A DNA stretch of 64,000 nt from Candidatus Altimarinota bacterium (GTDB taxonomy: Bacteria > Patescibacteriota > Gracilibacteria > BD1-5 > UBA6164). The stretch's first letter is position 1. Each line of letters begins with the position of its first letter. The DNA lies in NCBI GenBank assembly GCA_028698305.1, contig JAQVDN010000003.1, positions 41,283 to 105,282 of the forward strand, written 5' to 3'. Both the position numbers and the translations under genes were made by a program. Under the pieces are notes generated by a model. It was not told the origin of the DNA. It saw only the letters and a list, made by a program, of their open reading frames with translations, and did not search any database. Positions 19,756 through 30,967 of this stretch are shown here, in pieces.

Positions 19756-20721
19756 ATGATTATATATATAGAAAAACAAGCAATAAATTATCCACAAACT
19801 CAAAAAATAATAGAAAAATTCAAAAATAGTTCTATTATTTATATCGATAATTATAAAAATATATTTGATAAAGATTATACAAATCTTGATTCAAAAAAGG
19901 CTTTAATAATAGCAAAACTTAATTCAAATTCTGTTTCAGAAGCACCAGCTTGATATGGTCATACAAAGAGTGCTTATTTTTTAAAAACAAGTTTGAATTG
20001 TGTTTTTGATTGTGATTATTGTTATTTGAAATGAGCTTTCAAAAATGAAAATATGGTTATTTTTGTAAATTATGAAGATATAAAAAATGAGCTTATAGAA
20101 AAAATAAAAACCCTTCCAAAAGATGTAGAAAACTGGTTTTATTCAGGGGATTATTCTGATATAATTTGAATGGATTCTTTTAGTAATTTTTCAAGTGAAT
20201 TTATACAATTTTTTGAACAATTTTATAATATAAAAATGGAAATAAGAACAAAAAGTGCAAATATTAAACCACTTCTTGATTTATGATTTATTCCAAAAAA
20301 TACTGAAATTGCTTTTTCACTTAATCCTCAAAGTTTAATTGAAAAATATGAAAAATGAACTTCAAGTTTAGATTCTAGGATTGAAGCTATAAATAAATTA
20401 TTATCACTTTGATTTAAAGTTTGAATTAGATTTTTACCACTTCTACCAGTAAAAAATTATGAAGAAATTTATAGAGATTTTGTAGAATATGTAAATTCAA
20501 AAATAAATATGTGTGATATAAATTCTACTTTTGCATCTTGACTTCTGTATACAAAAAAAGATTATAATAAAATACTTTCAAAATATAAAGATTTAGATAT
20601 ATTGCATATGTTGGAACTAGATAATGATTGATTTTACAGAGAATCAAAAAAAGTTAGGGATACTTTTTATACTATGTTTAAAAAATTAGATAATAAATGT
20701 ATTCTTTGTTTAGAATATTAA
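19756..20721 (+). CDS. SPL-type radical SAM protein
   Basis: 321 residues. It has the radical SAM cluster motif NCVFDCDYCYL (C-x3-C-x2-C, about 82-89), preceded by TKSAYFLKTSLN, as in the spore photoproduct lyase (SplB) group. Next are WFYSGDYSDIIGMD, a MEIRTKSANIKPLLDLG strand-helix and FSLNPQSLIEKYEKGTSSLDSRIEAI, which is the usual SPL-family P-x-x-I-x4-E-x-GT-x2-x2-R pattern. True spore photoproduct repair is unlikely in a non-spore-former. Related proteins exist widely as DNA photoproduct lyase-like enzymes of unknown substrate. It is translationally coupled to the nucleosidase-like gene upstream. Confidence 0.82.
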
Positions 20722-20753
20722 TTTTTTTCTTTTTATTTTATAGAAAATATTTC

Positions 20754-20860
20754 TACTTTTGTAACCAAAAGGTAGCAAAAGTTTTAGGGGTTTTCGAACT
20801 AGCTGGCTAATTTTTATCTCTTACGGCAAGTAATTACTATCTCAACCCCTAAGACCCCGG
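20754..20860 (+). repeat. Single unit of the TACTTTTGT hairpin repeat
   Basis: It begins TACTTTTGTAACCAAAAGGT and contains a hairpin in which TTAGGGGTT pairs with AACCCCTAA (about 70 bases apart, with TTACGGCAA between). It is nearly identical to 58498-58605 and related to the inverted unit at 58635-58781. The remaining bases of the 184-base gap are A/T-rich with nothing recognisable. Confidence 0.8.
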
Positions 20861-20905
20861 GATATTTCTAGTTGTTTTTAAAATTTGAAATTACAATTAA
20901 TTCAT

Positions 20906-21544
20906 ATGAAAAAAAACATTCTCATCACCTGAACTTCAAAATGAATTTGAAATTATCTAGCTAATAACTTAAAATGAGATTTCAATATTTTTGCTATTTC
21001 TAGAACAAAAAGTGAACTAAATTTATATAGAGAAATTAACATTGATTTAACAAATTTTGGACTTATTGACGATTTTGTTAAAAAATGTGAACAAGAAAAT
21101 ATTTTTTTTGATAGCTTGATATTAAATGCTTGAATTTGATATTTTTGAAATTTTGAAAGTGCTAGTGATAAAGAGTATTTAGATATAATAAATACAAATT
21201 TAGTTTCAAATATATTACTTATAAAATGACTTAAAAAATCATTGAATAAAAAGGCAAAAATTATATTTATTTGAAGTATAATTGGTAAAAAATTTATGAA
21301 ATTTTGAGCTGTTTATCAAGCAAGTAAATTTTGACTTAGATGATTTGCAGGAGCATTGAAAAACGAATTTAAATGAATTTTAGTACATATAATAAATCCA
21401 AAAATAGTTGATACAAATTTTCATGATAATGCAAAAATTGACTTAAATATACCAAGTGATAAATATACTTTAAAAGATGATATATTGGCTTGTATAAACG
21501 AGATAATAAATTGAAATGAAAAAAGATTTGAAATAGATTTATAA
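20906..21544 (+). CDS. Short-chain dehydrogenase/reductase (SDR)
   Basis: 212 residues. It has the Rossmann motif TGTSKGIGNYLA (about 8-19; T-G-x3-G-x-G with UGA-coded glycines), DLTN after beta-4, LILNAGIG (NAG motif, about 72-79), and the catalytic triad region FIGSIIGKKFMKFGAVYQASKFGLRGF (Ser, then Y-x3-K about 13 residues later). It is at the short end of the classical SDR range. The substrate is unknown; INPKIVDTNF fits the usual P-G-x-V-x-T substrate loop. It lies 12 bases upstream of the hydrolase-VanY gene, so the two are probably co-transcribed. Confidence 0.9.
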
Positions 21545-21555
21545 AAAATAAAATA

Positions 21556-23148
21556 ATGAAAAATAAAAAAATAATTGAAAAATTTGAAAAAATAAAGAAT
21601 AGTAAATCTTATTTATTATTCTTAGATTTATATAAAAAAAATAAAAAATTATCTAAATTAATAATAGTTTTTTTAGTTTTGATTTTTGTTTATATTTTAC
21701 TTGCTATTAATGCAAAAAAGATAGAAATGACTTCTACTTTTCCAGCAATTGCAATAAATGTTCAAGATTTGGTATGACATATAGAAACTGATTTAAATTT
21801 TGAAGAAGTTAATATAAAAAATAAAAATTGAGAACTTATAAATGGTTTATATTTGTGAAGTTGAACTCGAAAAACTGTTTATTATTTTCATGGAAATGGT
21901 TGACCAAATTCTTATTTTTATAGTGAAATAAAATATATCCATGATCTTGGTTATAATGTAATGATGTATGATTATCCTGGTTATTGAAAAAGTGAGTGAT
22001 TACCGTATAAAGAAAATGTTGATGAATCATCTCAAACTTTTTTTGAATATTTACAAAAAGAAAAAAATATTGAAAGTAAAGATTTAATAGTTTGGTGATA
22101 TAGTGTTTGAACTGCAGTAGCAACTGATTTTGCATCAAAAAATGATTTTGAAAGGTTAGTTCTGGTTTCTCCATTATCTTCTAGATATGATATGTCTAGA
22201 AAATTGTTTTGATTTGCTTTGCAAAAAATATTGTTTTTATCGGATTCTTATGTAACAAAAGATTTAGTTAAAAAATTTAATAAACCAGTTTTAATTATTC
22301 ATTGAAATGAAGACAATATCGTTTCTTTTAATCAAGGGAAAAGAGTTTTTGAAAATTATGCTTGAGAAAAATCATTTATAGAAATAGATAAATTCGGTCA
22401 TAATTGAATTATTGATACATATTGAGAATCATTAAAATATATATTTAAATCATTCTTAAATTGAGAAAATCTAGGTTTTAAAGATAATTATTTTTTCTTA
22501 ACAAATGATGAAAAAAAGAGGCTTGAAGACGAAAATATAGAAAAAGACAAGATTGAAAATACAAAACTTTTATTAACAAAACTTGATTTAAAAACTGATA
22601 ATTCTATACAAAAATTTGTAACTTCAAATCTGAGTTTTACAAATAAAGCTTATGTCCCAGAAGATTTAGTAAATATAAGATGAGATTATATTTATGATGC
22701 AAAATGATGAACTCAAAAATTAAGAAAAGAAGCAAAGGATGCTCTTAATTTATTGGCAGAAGCATTTTATAAACATTTTAATAAAAAATTGTCAGTAGTT
22801 AGTGCTTATAGAAGTTATGAATATCAAGTTTGAATTAAAGCTTGATGATGTCCTGATAATCTGTGTGCAAAAGCTTGATTTAGTGAACATCAAAGCTGAT
22901 TAGCAATTGATTTATTTGCAGCATCAAGTGATAGTGAATGGAAGAATAGTTATTTGAATAATTATTATAAATGGTTATATGAAAATGCTCATTTATATGG
23001 TTTTCATAATACTTATCAAAGATGATTAAAGGTTGATTGATATGAAGTTGAACCATGGCATTGGAGATATGTTTGAGTAGAATTTGCAACATATTTACAT
23101 GATAATGATCTGACTTTTGCAGAATTTTATAGAGGATTAAATAAATAA
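21556..23148 (+). CDS. Membrane-anchored alpha/beta hydrolase fused to VanY-type DD-carboxypeptidase
   Basis: 530 residues. One N-terminal membrane helix lies at about 32-52. Domain 1 (about 75-305) is an alpha/beta hydrolase of the BEM46/YqkD type: FHGNGGPNSYF oxyanion loop, DYPGYGKSEG, nucleophile elbow WGYSVGTAVA (Ser at about 178), Asp in HGNEDNIV and His in FGHNG. Domain 2 (about 385-530) is a peptidase M15B D-Ala-D-Ala carboxypeptidase: SAYRSYEYQ, AGFSEHQSGLAIDLFAA (zinc His and Asp) and EVEPWHWRYVG (catalytic Glu and third zinc His). Both domains would face outside the membrane. All key residues appear intact. Fusion of these two families is unusual. It follows an SDR gene by 12 bases. 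Confidence 0.87.
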
Positions 23149-23214
23149 TCAATTTTGATTATTTATTTTTCGTAAGTATAGTATACAAATAAAATAATAA
23201 TTTTAATAGTATTT

Positions 23215-23898
23215 ATGGCAAAAAAAAATAGAGTTTGAGCTCCAAATAAGCAAAATTCTCCAATTAAAACTTGATTTCATAGAAAGAAAAATGTACATAA
23301 ATGATCTTATGTAGTTCGTGATGAATATGCAATAAAAGCTCAAAAAGCAGGTTTTAGAGCTAGAAGTGTTTATAAGTTGTTTGAAATTCAAGAAAGATTT
23401 GATTTGATAAAACCAGATTATAGTGTGATGGATATAGGTTGTGCACCTGGAAGTTTTTTGCAAGCAATTAGAAATATAGTTAGAGAAAAAACTATAATTT
23501 GAGTTGATTTAAAAGAAGTAAAACCATTTTCATATCCAAATGTAAAAACGCTAGTTTGTAGTATTTTTGATTATGAAGAACTTAGTAAAAAAGTAATTGA
23601 TATAGTTTGAGAAGATCAATTTGACTTGATTACAAGTGATATTGCTCCAAATACAACTTGAGTTTTTGATGTTGATCAATATGCTAGTGTTGAGTTAAAT
23701 ATTGCAATTTGCGAATTTAGTGATAGATTTCTTAAAAAAGGTTGAAATATGTTATTAAAGGTTTTTAAATGAGAAGATTTTAATGATTTGGCTATGCAAG
23801 TTAAAAAGAGATTTGAAAAAATGGTTACTTATAAACCATTGGCTTGTAGAGATAGTTCTCATGAAGAATATATAATTTGTTTTAATAAACTAAAATAA
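23215..23898 (+). CDS. rlmE: 23S rRNA 2'-O-methyltransferase RlmE (FtsJ/RrmJ)
   Basis: 227 residues. A basic N-terminal extension (about 1-30) leads into the FtsJ core: FRARSVYKLFEI (catalytic Lys), SVMDIGCAPGSFLQ (SAM motif I), DLITSDIAPNTTG (catalytic Asp), GGNMLLKVFKGEDF (catalytic Lys) and SHEEYIICF (Glu). This gives the full K-D-K-E tetrad. The enzyme methylates the ribose of U2552 in the 23S A loop during 50S assembly. Length agrees with the family (about 210) plus the extension. It is a single gene with its own terminator. Confidence 0.95.
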
Positions 23899-23926
23899 AA
23901 AATGACTTTTTAAGGTCATTTTTTAT
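23897..23926 (+). terminator. Intrinsic terminator of rlmE
   Basis: aaaaaatgac/gtcatttttt stem at the rlmE stop codon. It also serves the convergent small gene ending at 23923. Confidence 0.8.
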
Positions 23927-24141
23927 ATATTAATTTCTTTTGCTATTTTATCTTCTAAATCTTTTTGTAAAGCAATTTTTCTTATTAAATCTCTTTTTTT
24001 ATTTTTTTCTTTTAATGTACTTTTATAGTTTAAATATATCTTTATAATTGGAAAAACATAGAATATAGTGCTTATTATAAATAATATTCCTATGATTAAA
24101 ACAATTATTTCTATTAATCAATAATCTAATAATAATTTCAT
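23923..24141 (-). CDS. Small single-TM hypothetical protein
   Basis: 72 residues. One N-terminal hydrophobic helix (about 9-32, IEIIVLIIGILFIISTIFYVF) is followed by a charged, helical cytoplasmic tail rich in K/E/D (YKSTLKEKNKKRDLIRKIALQKDLEDKIAKE). Too short to classify. It lies 67 bases downstream of the sortase gene on the same strand and may be its co-transcribed neighbour. Start ATG at 24141 is the first in frame after the sortase stop. Confidence 0.65.
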
Positions 24142-24208
24142 GTTTTTTATTACTTCAGAAAATGTTATATAATTATAATTAAATCATATCATATTTTAAT
24201 ATTATTTT

Positions 24209-25126
24209 TTAATTTTTCTTAACTAATTCTCAAGTTACTATTAATCTATTTAAAGTAGTTCATACTGGCCGACAAGTCATAAGACTTATTTCTGATTTAT
24301 CATTATTTCTTTTTAATACAGAAACATCTCCAGGTTTAATTACTTTTTTTTCTCTAATCTTATAAGTGTATTTTTCTTGTCAATAATATATTATAACCTC
24401 ATCATTGAACACTAGATTATCTAAAGTAGAAAATACCTCATTATAATCTCATTTCATCCAAGGTAGATTAGAAGAGTGTCAAAATATAAAGCTAACTCAA
24501 TTTTCTCATGGTTTTGCACTTCAAGGATATCTAATAATACCGTTTTCAAGTTCTTTCATAAAAATATTATTTAATTCATTTTGTCAATTAATATTTCTAT
24601 CTTTTACATCAAGAAGAGGTATATTTTTACCAATTTTAGGTATTATAACTCTATTTGTATAAGGAGCAATTTCTATATTTAGATTTATATCTTTATTATC
24701 AAGTTCTTTTTTATATTTTTTTATTGATAATTTTTCTTCTTGTTTTTCTTCTTCAATATTTTGAGAAACAATTTCTGTTATCTTAGTAGCTTCTACTGAA
24801 TTTATCAAGTTTGTAGAAGTTTGTTCTAATTCTTCTTTCATAAAATAACTTTTTGCAATGTTTGTATATGCACTATAATTTGTTGTAACAAGCAAAACTC
24901 AAAAAATTACAGAAGTAGTTGTTATATATTTTATTAAAAAAATTAATCATGAAAATATAGAATTTTTCTTTTTTTCTTCAATATTTTTTTCTACTATAAT
25001 TTCATAATGAAATTTTATTTCATTATTAATTTGATTTTTTAAATTTAATTCTTGGATTTTTTCTAAGTCTTCAAAAAAATTATTAGAACTATCTAATTCT
25101 AGTAAAATATCTCTATTTTCTTTCAT
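24209..25126 (-). CDS. Sortase family transpeptidase
   Basis: 305 residues. A cytoplasmic charged N-terminus (1-55) is followed by a membrane helix (about 58-82), a long K/E-rich stalk (about 95-150) and the sortase domain. The domain reads NRVIIPKIGKNIPLL at its start, then GVSFIFGHSSNLPW (catalytic His), LVFNDEVIIYYGQEKYTYKI and EISLMTCRPVGTTLNRLIVTGE (catalytic Cys, then Arg). The TC-x-P-x-GT pattern fits class D/E-like sortases. Sortases attach surface proteins at LPxTG-like motifs or build pili. No convincing LPxTG substrate is encoded in this window. Membrane topology is N-in, catalytic domain outside. Confidence 0.88.
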
Positions 25127-25290
25127 AATTTTGTATTTATTTTTTATTTTTATTTTTGTTTTATTTGTAATTTAATTCTACTATAATTTAAAAATTAATG
25201 CAAAAAAATGACAACTTTTTAAAAGAACTTGAATTATTTATCTTTTTATTTATATTACTATTAGTTTAGATAGATTAGAACTCAAAAAAA

Positions 25291-25743
25291 ATGGCAAAAA
25301 AATATGAAAAGAGTTCAGGTTGAATTGTATATCGTAAAAGTTGAAATAAGGTAGAAGTACTTCTTTTAAAATGGCTAAATGCAAAAAATCAAGAAGTATA
25401 TGTTATACCAAAATGACATATAGAAGATGGTGAAGTTGCAAAAGATACTGCTGTTAGAGAAATAGCAGAAGAAGCATGATTTGATATAAAAGATTTAGAA
25501 GTTATCAAATTTATTACGAAACTAAATTATACATTTACTGCCTGATATTTAGAAAATAATCCTGTTATAGACAAGGATGTTTATTTGTTTCTTGTAAAAT
25601 ACAAATGAGAAAAAGAACCTATTGTTCAGAAAGAAGAAAGATTTGTTGGTTATAATTGGTTTTCTCTTGATGAAATAGCTAAAATAAAAGTTATGTTTGA
25701 TATACAAGCTATAATTGGAAAAAACAAAACCTTTTTTATTTAA
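25291..25743 (+). CDS. Nudix hydrolase
   Basis: 150 residues. The Nudix box is complete: GHIEDGEVAKDTAVREIAEE-AG (about 42-63), matching G-x5-E-x7-R-E-U-x-E-E-x-G-U, with IPKGHIEDGE as in bis(5'-nucleosyl)-tetraphosphatase (Ap4A) type proteins. The SSGGIVYRKSGNKVEVLLLKW entry is also typical of that group. It hydrolyses nucleoside diphosphate-linked compounds; Ap4A is the most likely substrate by similarity. It is followed after 14 bases by a metallo-beta-lactamase-like gene and probably shares a transcript with it. Confidence 0.92.
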
Positions 25744-25757
25744 ATAATTTTAAAATA

Positions 25758-26225
25758 ATGGAAATTTTTAATAATAAATGAATTATTGAAATAACTTCAA
25801 ATTCAAAAAATAAAATAAATTTTAACACTGATACTAAACATGTAAATATTGATTGATTAGATGTAACTTATCCTTGAGAATTTGAAAAAGCATGAATTCT
25901 ATTAGAAGTAAAAGAATATGCTAATATACTTTTTTATAGTTTTACAATTGATAGTAAACATTTAGTTATAATAAGTAATGACAATTTTGAATTAAAAGAA
26001 GAAATACTTTCATTTTTTTGAGATGTAGATGTTTTAGTTATCGTTTGATCAAGAGAATCAGCTAAGATATTTGAAAATATTGAAGCTAGAGTTGTTGTTC
26101 CATATGGTGAATCAAAACAAACTTTTTTAACTACACTATGACAACATAGTGAAGAAGTACCTTCTTATAAGATAAAGTTAGAATTATCAGATGATACAAG
26201 TGAATTTATAAATTTAGCTGAATAA
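25758..26225 (+). CDS. Small MBL-fold-like hypothetical protein
   Basis: 155 residues. The order of segments, INFNTDTKHVNIDGLDVTYPGEFEKAGILLEV, then IDSKHLVIISND and FFGDVDVLVIVGSRESAKIFENIEARVVVPYGESK, resembles the UlaG-like MBL-fold proteins common in CPR genomes (GEYEV and D-x-x-DVLLIPVGG). The zinc-binding HxHxDH motif is absent, so the protein would be a non-catalytic remnant or a scaffold. The assignment is tentative. It lies 14 bases after the Nudix gene and ends in a strong bidirectional terminator. Confidence 0.5.
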
Positions 26226-26258
26226 AAAAAGAAGTTTTTTAAAAAACTTCTTTTTTTA
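26223..26258. terminator. Bidirectional terminator
   Basis: aaaaaaagaagtttttt and its exact complement form a palindrome at the convergent ends of the genes ending 26225 (+) and 26256 (-). Confidence 0.85.
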
Positions 26259-26798
26259 TTCTTCATTAGGAATTATCGCTTCAATAGCAGCAAATGTTGC
26301 TTGTTTTCAAGCTGGAACCAATATACTTATTTTATCTCAGATATTTACTTTAAAATGAGTAACAGCAGCAGTTAATAAATCATAAGTTTGTCATTCTGAT
26401 ATAACTTGATATTTTTCTTTTTCTCTTACAACAAGTCCAGTTTTTATTTCTCTTTCAATTGGAGAAATTTGTTTATAAAGCATTTTTCAGCTTGCTTCGA
26501 TTGTAAGTTTTAATTTATCTCATTGAACAAGTTTAGATTTTGAAGAATAATTTACAGGAACTGGGTATTTATTTCCATCTGCTCATAACATATCATTTCA
26601 AGTAAAAACTCCTTCTATTATTTTTGAATCTTCACTTGTATAAGTTGTTAATCATTTTGCATTTAAATCTATAGTTGAATCCAGGCTTAAATTATTTTCT
26701 TCGATTACATCTTTTAATAATTTTTTTGCATTTTTAATAGATTTTTCAGCACTTACTATGAAATCTACTATTGCTTGGATTGTTTTTTTATTTGTCAT
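26256..26798 (-). CDS. Conserved hypothetical protein, CPR-type
   Basis: 180 residues, soluble. A helical N-terminus (MTNKKTIQAIVDFIVSAEKSIKNAKKLLKDV) precedes a beta-rich body: VFTGNDMLGADGNKYPVPVNYSSKSKLVQGDKLKLTI, IEREIKTGLVV, YQVISEGQTYDLLTAAVTHFKVNIGDKISILVPAGKQATFAAIEAIIP. The last part looks like an RNA- or nucleotide-binding small barrel. I have the impression that this is a widespread uncharacterised family of CPR bacteria, but I cannot name it. It is isolated between terminators, and conserved features suggest a housekeeping role. Confidence 0.65.
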
Positions 26799-26878
26799 AA
26801 TTTGTTTTTATTTTTATAAAGTTAAATATATTTTATCAAAAATTTTCATATAAGTAAATTTATTTATATGGACATTAA

Positions 26879-27889
26879 TTAAAAATATATTTCTATAATA
26901 TTTAATATATGATTTTGAAATAATACTGTAATCAAAAATCATATTCATAAAAATGGTCAAAATGGTACTATATTTAGTATTTCTTTATTTTTTTGTATAA
27001 ATTTTTGATATATTATTATGATTATAGAAATTATACTTCATACTATATAAGTCAACATCATAGCTGGAAAACTTAAGCTTATTCAAGAAAGTAATCATAT
27101 CATAATTCATATTCTTAAATCTCATCATCATAGAGCTTTTCAGTTTGATAAAACAATTTGTAAATAAAAAAATACAAATATAGCAAATGCAGAAGTAAAT
27201 CAACTTAAAATTGATATTGAAGTTAAGTTAATTCAAAAATATTTAAATGCTATTAATCAAGTTATAATTGATAAAATAATTAGAACATCATATTTTGTAT
27301 CTAGTTCTTTTAGCATTATCAGATATAAAAATCAGATAGATATGATAGAAAAAATAATAGATATAAATATTATAAAGTTGTTATTTACTATATTTCATAC
27401 ATGAGGAATGATATCTATAAATAAGTCATTACTTATGAGTCATATAATTGCTAAAATAACTCAAGACAACATTATTCATTCATGTATTTCCAAGAATAAT
27501 ATATCATAAAATATATATAATATAGTTATAAAAGATATAGATAGCCAGAAAAATAATCTAATTATTTCAGTTATATTTCAAGAAAAAATTAAACTGGAAT
27601 CAATCATAAATATTCAAACCAAGCTAAAAATTAATCATGTTCATAATTCTAAAATCGGATAAATATATGGTATTTTTTCTTTACAATATCTACATTTTCA
27701 TAGTGTAGATAACCAAGAAAATATAGGTATTAAATCATAATATTTAAGAGTAGTATTACATTTTGGGCAATGACTTCTTCCTGACCATATTCATCTTTCT
27801 TTTGAATAAAGTCTATGAATTATTACACTTGAAAAGCTTCAAAATAAAAGTCAATAAATAAATAAATTAATATAAAAAAATATTTCCAT
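26879..27889 (-). CDS. pilD: Prepilin peptidase/N-methyltransferase (PilD, A24 family)
   Basis: 336 residues, with eight or so membrane helices. The N-terminal domain has GLLFGSFSSVIIHRLYS, the zinc Cys motifs HCPKC (about 41) and CRYC (about 67), and IPYIYPILELGTG. The catalytic aspartates are in ILYIFYDILFLEIHEG and GGGDLRIGIMIGLLSG (G-x-GD), and the end reads VPFGPFLGIGFL. All glycines of GGGD are UGA codons. PilD cleaves and N-methylates type IV prepilins at the membrane, so type IV pili or a related competence system are expected elsewhere in the genome. There are no pilin genes in the window. Confidence 0.92.
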
Positions 27890-27974
27890 AAAAAATAGTT
27901 AATTTTTAATGTTTCATATTATATAAAAAAATAGATTAAATAAAAACAAATATAAAAAAAGTTAAATAAAAAAT

Positions 27975-29135
27975 TTATTTAACTTTTAGATTTAATTCTT
28001 TAACTTCATTACTTTTTTCTTTGATTTGTTTTTTTGATTTATAAAAAAAATGTAAAATATATTTATAAGATCTGTATATTTCATAGATATATGGCATCCT
28101 ATAAGTTATATCATTCAATTTTCATAATCAAAAACAAATAGGAAAAAGTATCAATATAAGCCATTTACTACTTATAATCATTGTTAGATTTAGTATTATT
28201 AATATGATTACTAGTATACTTATTATGATTCAATTTCTTATATGAATTGAATATTTATTTTCATTTTGAAATAAAAAAATGAAGTTTAATATTGGTATAT
28301 AAATTAGATTTTTGCTTAACTTTAGATTTTCTTTATTATTTAAATATTCAAGATCTATTTTTTTAATTTCATTATATTTATCAAATTGTTTTATTTTCAA
28401 TTCTTCAAAATTTTTAAAATCTCATTTAAAATAATTTAAAAAATATTTAAATAAAACTTTTTGTAATATTATTTTTCATCTTGGTAAAAAATAATAAGGC
28501 AGGTTAATACTAATAATTTCATCTCTAGAGTATAAATCTACTCAAGAAAAAACTATAAAGATTATATAAAACAATACAAAGATACTAGTTATATTGTTGT
28601 ATCAAAGTATGTAAATCAAACATATTATTACTGAAATAAATAGATTTAATTTGATTATATTTTCTATTTTTTCGTTATTTATTTTAGATCAAACTATGAA
28701 TCATATAAAGGGAATATGACTTAATAAAACATTTAATTTATCTTTTTCATCAAAATTATTATCATTGTTTATATCTAGACTAATTCATTTTGTTTTTTGT
28801 ATAAAGTTTCAAATCTTGAATTCTTTTCATAGTATTGCATGATAGATTCAATTTATAAATATTATTCAAATCAGAAAAAAAATAATATTTGCAATTATTA
28901 TATTTAAGTTAAATCAAAATAATACAATATTTCAAAATAATTTATAAAATAAGAATATTAAAGTATTTAATATTATCATAATATGTATAACAATAGAAGA
29001 TCTTGTATGATTTTTTACAAAATCATTGTTTATATATGGATTTGTTTTATTTAAAAGTAACATCCAAGAAATAAATAGCATCAAATAAGCAGAAACTGCA
29101 TTATTTATAATTTTTTGATTTAGATTTTCAGACAT
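27975..29135 (-). CDS. Multi-pass membrane protein of unknown function
   Basis: 386 residues. At least eight hydrophobic helices are visible, in two groups of about four (about 14-105 and 150-215, plus 310-350), separated by a charged segment GISLDINNDNNFDEKDKLNV. The first region (AYLMLFISWMLLLNKTNPYINNDFVKNHTRSSIVIHI) resembles the DUF4870-like membrane module, in which F-V-x-x-H-x-R/K follows the first helix. Later Lys-rich loops are cytoplasmic. There is no catalytic motif. It lies upstream of, and on the same strand as, the pilD gene with an 85-base gap. Confidence 0.65.
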
Positions 29136-29209
29136 TTTTATTTTTTTACTTTATATTTTTAAATTCTTGTTTATTATATCATAAGTTTAGATAATAACAA
29201 AATTTTGTA

Positions 29210-29797
29210 ATGACAATTAAATTTAGTGATGTTAAATTTTATAAATCAGTTTCTTTATGAACAAAAGAAGTGTTTTTTGATAATAAAAAAGAAGTGATCT
29301 TTGTTTGAAGGTCAAATATGTGAAAATCTAGTCTTATGAATGCTATATTTGAAAAAAAAGATTTAGTAAAAACATCATCTATTCCTTGAAAAACAAGGCT
29401 TGCAAATATATTTGTTGTAGCAAATAAATATTATTTAACTGATTTACCAGGTTATTGATTTGCAAAACTTTGAAGAGAGTTTAAAGATGAATTGGATTGA
29501 CTTATTTCTTGGTATCTTGAAGAAAGAAAAGAGTCAATTAAAAATGTAGTTATGCTTATTGATTCAAAATTATGAGCACAACAATCTGATATAGATATGT
29601 ATGAATATATACTTAAATTGGAGTTACCAGTAACTATTGTTTTATCAAAAATCGATAAATTATCAAATTCTGAAATAAGTAAATCTGTTGCTCATGCTAG
29701 TGAAATGTTTTTTTGACAAACAATAATACCTATATCTAGCACAAAAAAAATCTCTATAAATGAGTTATGTAAACTAATTTCTAAACAATTATCTTAA
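29210..29797 (+). CDS. engB: EngB/YihA ribosome-biogenesis GTPase
   Basis: 195 residues. G1 is GRSNMGKSSLMNA (about 33-45), switch I SSIPGKTRLANIF, G3 DLPGYGFAKL (about 77-86), G4 IVLSKIDKL (about 143-151) and G5 IISSTKK. This is the TrmE-Era-EngA-EngB group with the DLPGYG signature specific to EngB, which acts in 50S assembly. Several invariant glycines (in GRSNMGKS, PGKT, GYG) are UGA. Length agrees with E. coli YihA (about 210). It is followed after 22 bases by the second AI-2E exporter gene. Confidence 0.95.
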
Positions 29798-29819
29798 AAT
29801 TATTATTTAAATTTATTAT

Positions 29820-30938
29820 ATGATTAAAAAGGGGAATCAATATATTATTAATTTATCATTGATAATAATAGTACTTTTCATTTTATTTAATATCTTATAT
29901 CTTTGAGCTAATTTAATAATTCCATTTATTATAGCTTTGCTCTTTTCTTTTGCTATAATTTGATTATCAAATTTTTATAAAAAATTTAGGCTACCTTCTT
30001 TTGTAGCATTTCCTCTATCTTTGGCAACATATATTTGAATTTTTTGGTTGATTTGAAAATTGATTTGAAACAATATTGATGAGCTTATAAATTTACTTCC
30101 ATTATATCAAGCAAGGATATTTGATATATATTATCAAATATTTGATTATCTTAATATAAATGAACCAACAAGTTTAACTGAAGTATTGAAACAATTAAAT
30201 TTACAATATATTTTTAGTATAGTTGTATCTTGATTTACATCTATATTTTCAAAAGCATGAGTTATATTATTTTATGTTATGTTTATATTGTTGGAATATA
30301 GATTTTTTAAAGAGAAATTATATTTGATGATAGTTAATAATTCTCAAAAAATCCAAATAATTGAAACACTTGAAAAGATAAAAACAGATGTTAAGTCATA
30401 TTTTGTTATCAAAACAATAGTATCATTTTTCACTGCACTTTTCAGTTATATAATAATGTTAGCATTTGGTTTGGATTTTGCTATTTTTTGGAGTATGCTT
30501 GTTTTTATACTGAATTTTATTCCAAATATTGGTTCTATAATTGCTGTTTTATTTCCGTCTATATTATCACTAGTTCAGCCATGATTTACATTATATGACT
30601 CAACATTTATGATTTCATGATTGATTTGAATACAAGTTTTGATGTGAAATATAATAGAGCCAAAATTTATGTGAAATAGATTAAATTTAAGTCCTTTAGT
30701 GATAATTATATCACTTTGATTTTGGTGAACTTTATGGTGAATAGTAGGTATGTTATTATCTGTTCCAATCATGGTAATTATAAATATTATACTTGCTAAA
30801 ATGCCTGTAACTAGACCTATCGCAATCTTATTATCAGAAAAATGAGAATTACAAATAGATGATAGTGATGAGGTTTCAAAGAATAGAAAAAAGATTCTTA
30901 AAAGTTTTAAAGAAAAATTTTGAAAGATAAAAAAGTAA
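29820..30938 (+). CDS. AI-2E family transporter, second copy
   Basis: 372 residues. It has the same architecture as the protein at 4274-5410: N-terminal helix pairs (about 10-70), a central amphipathic part, and the conserved C-terminal bundle FILNFIPNIGSIIAVLFPSILSLV, then MGNIIEPKFMGNRLNLSPLVIIISL and GIVGMLLSVPIMVII. The two copies share the family motifs but are divergent, so this is not a recent duplication. A C-terminal tail of about 40 charged residues is likely cytoplasmic. The substrate is unknown. It sits between engB and a small His/Cys-rich protein. Confidence 0.88.
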
Positions 30939-30967
30939 GAAAAAATTTTAATTTTTAAATATAAGAA

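Noticed and set aside
24209-25126. LPxTG substrates for the sortase in this window
   Set aside because: The PKD protein and the Rhs protein lack an LPxTG-hydrophobic-charged tail, and no other exported protein here has one.
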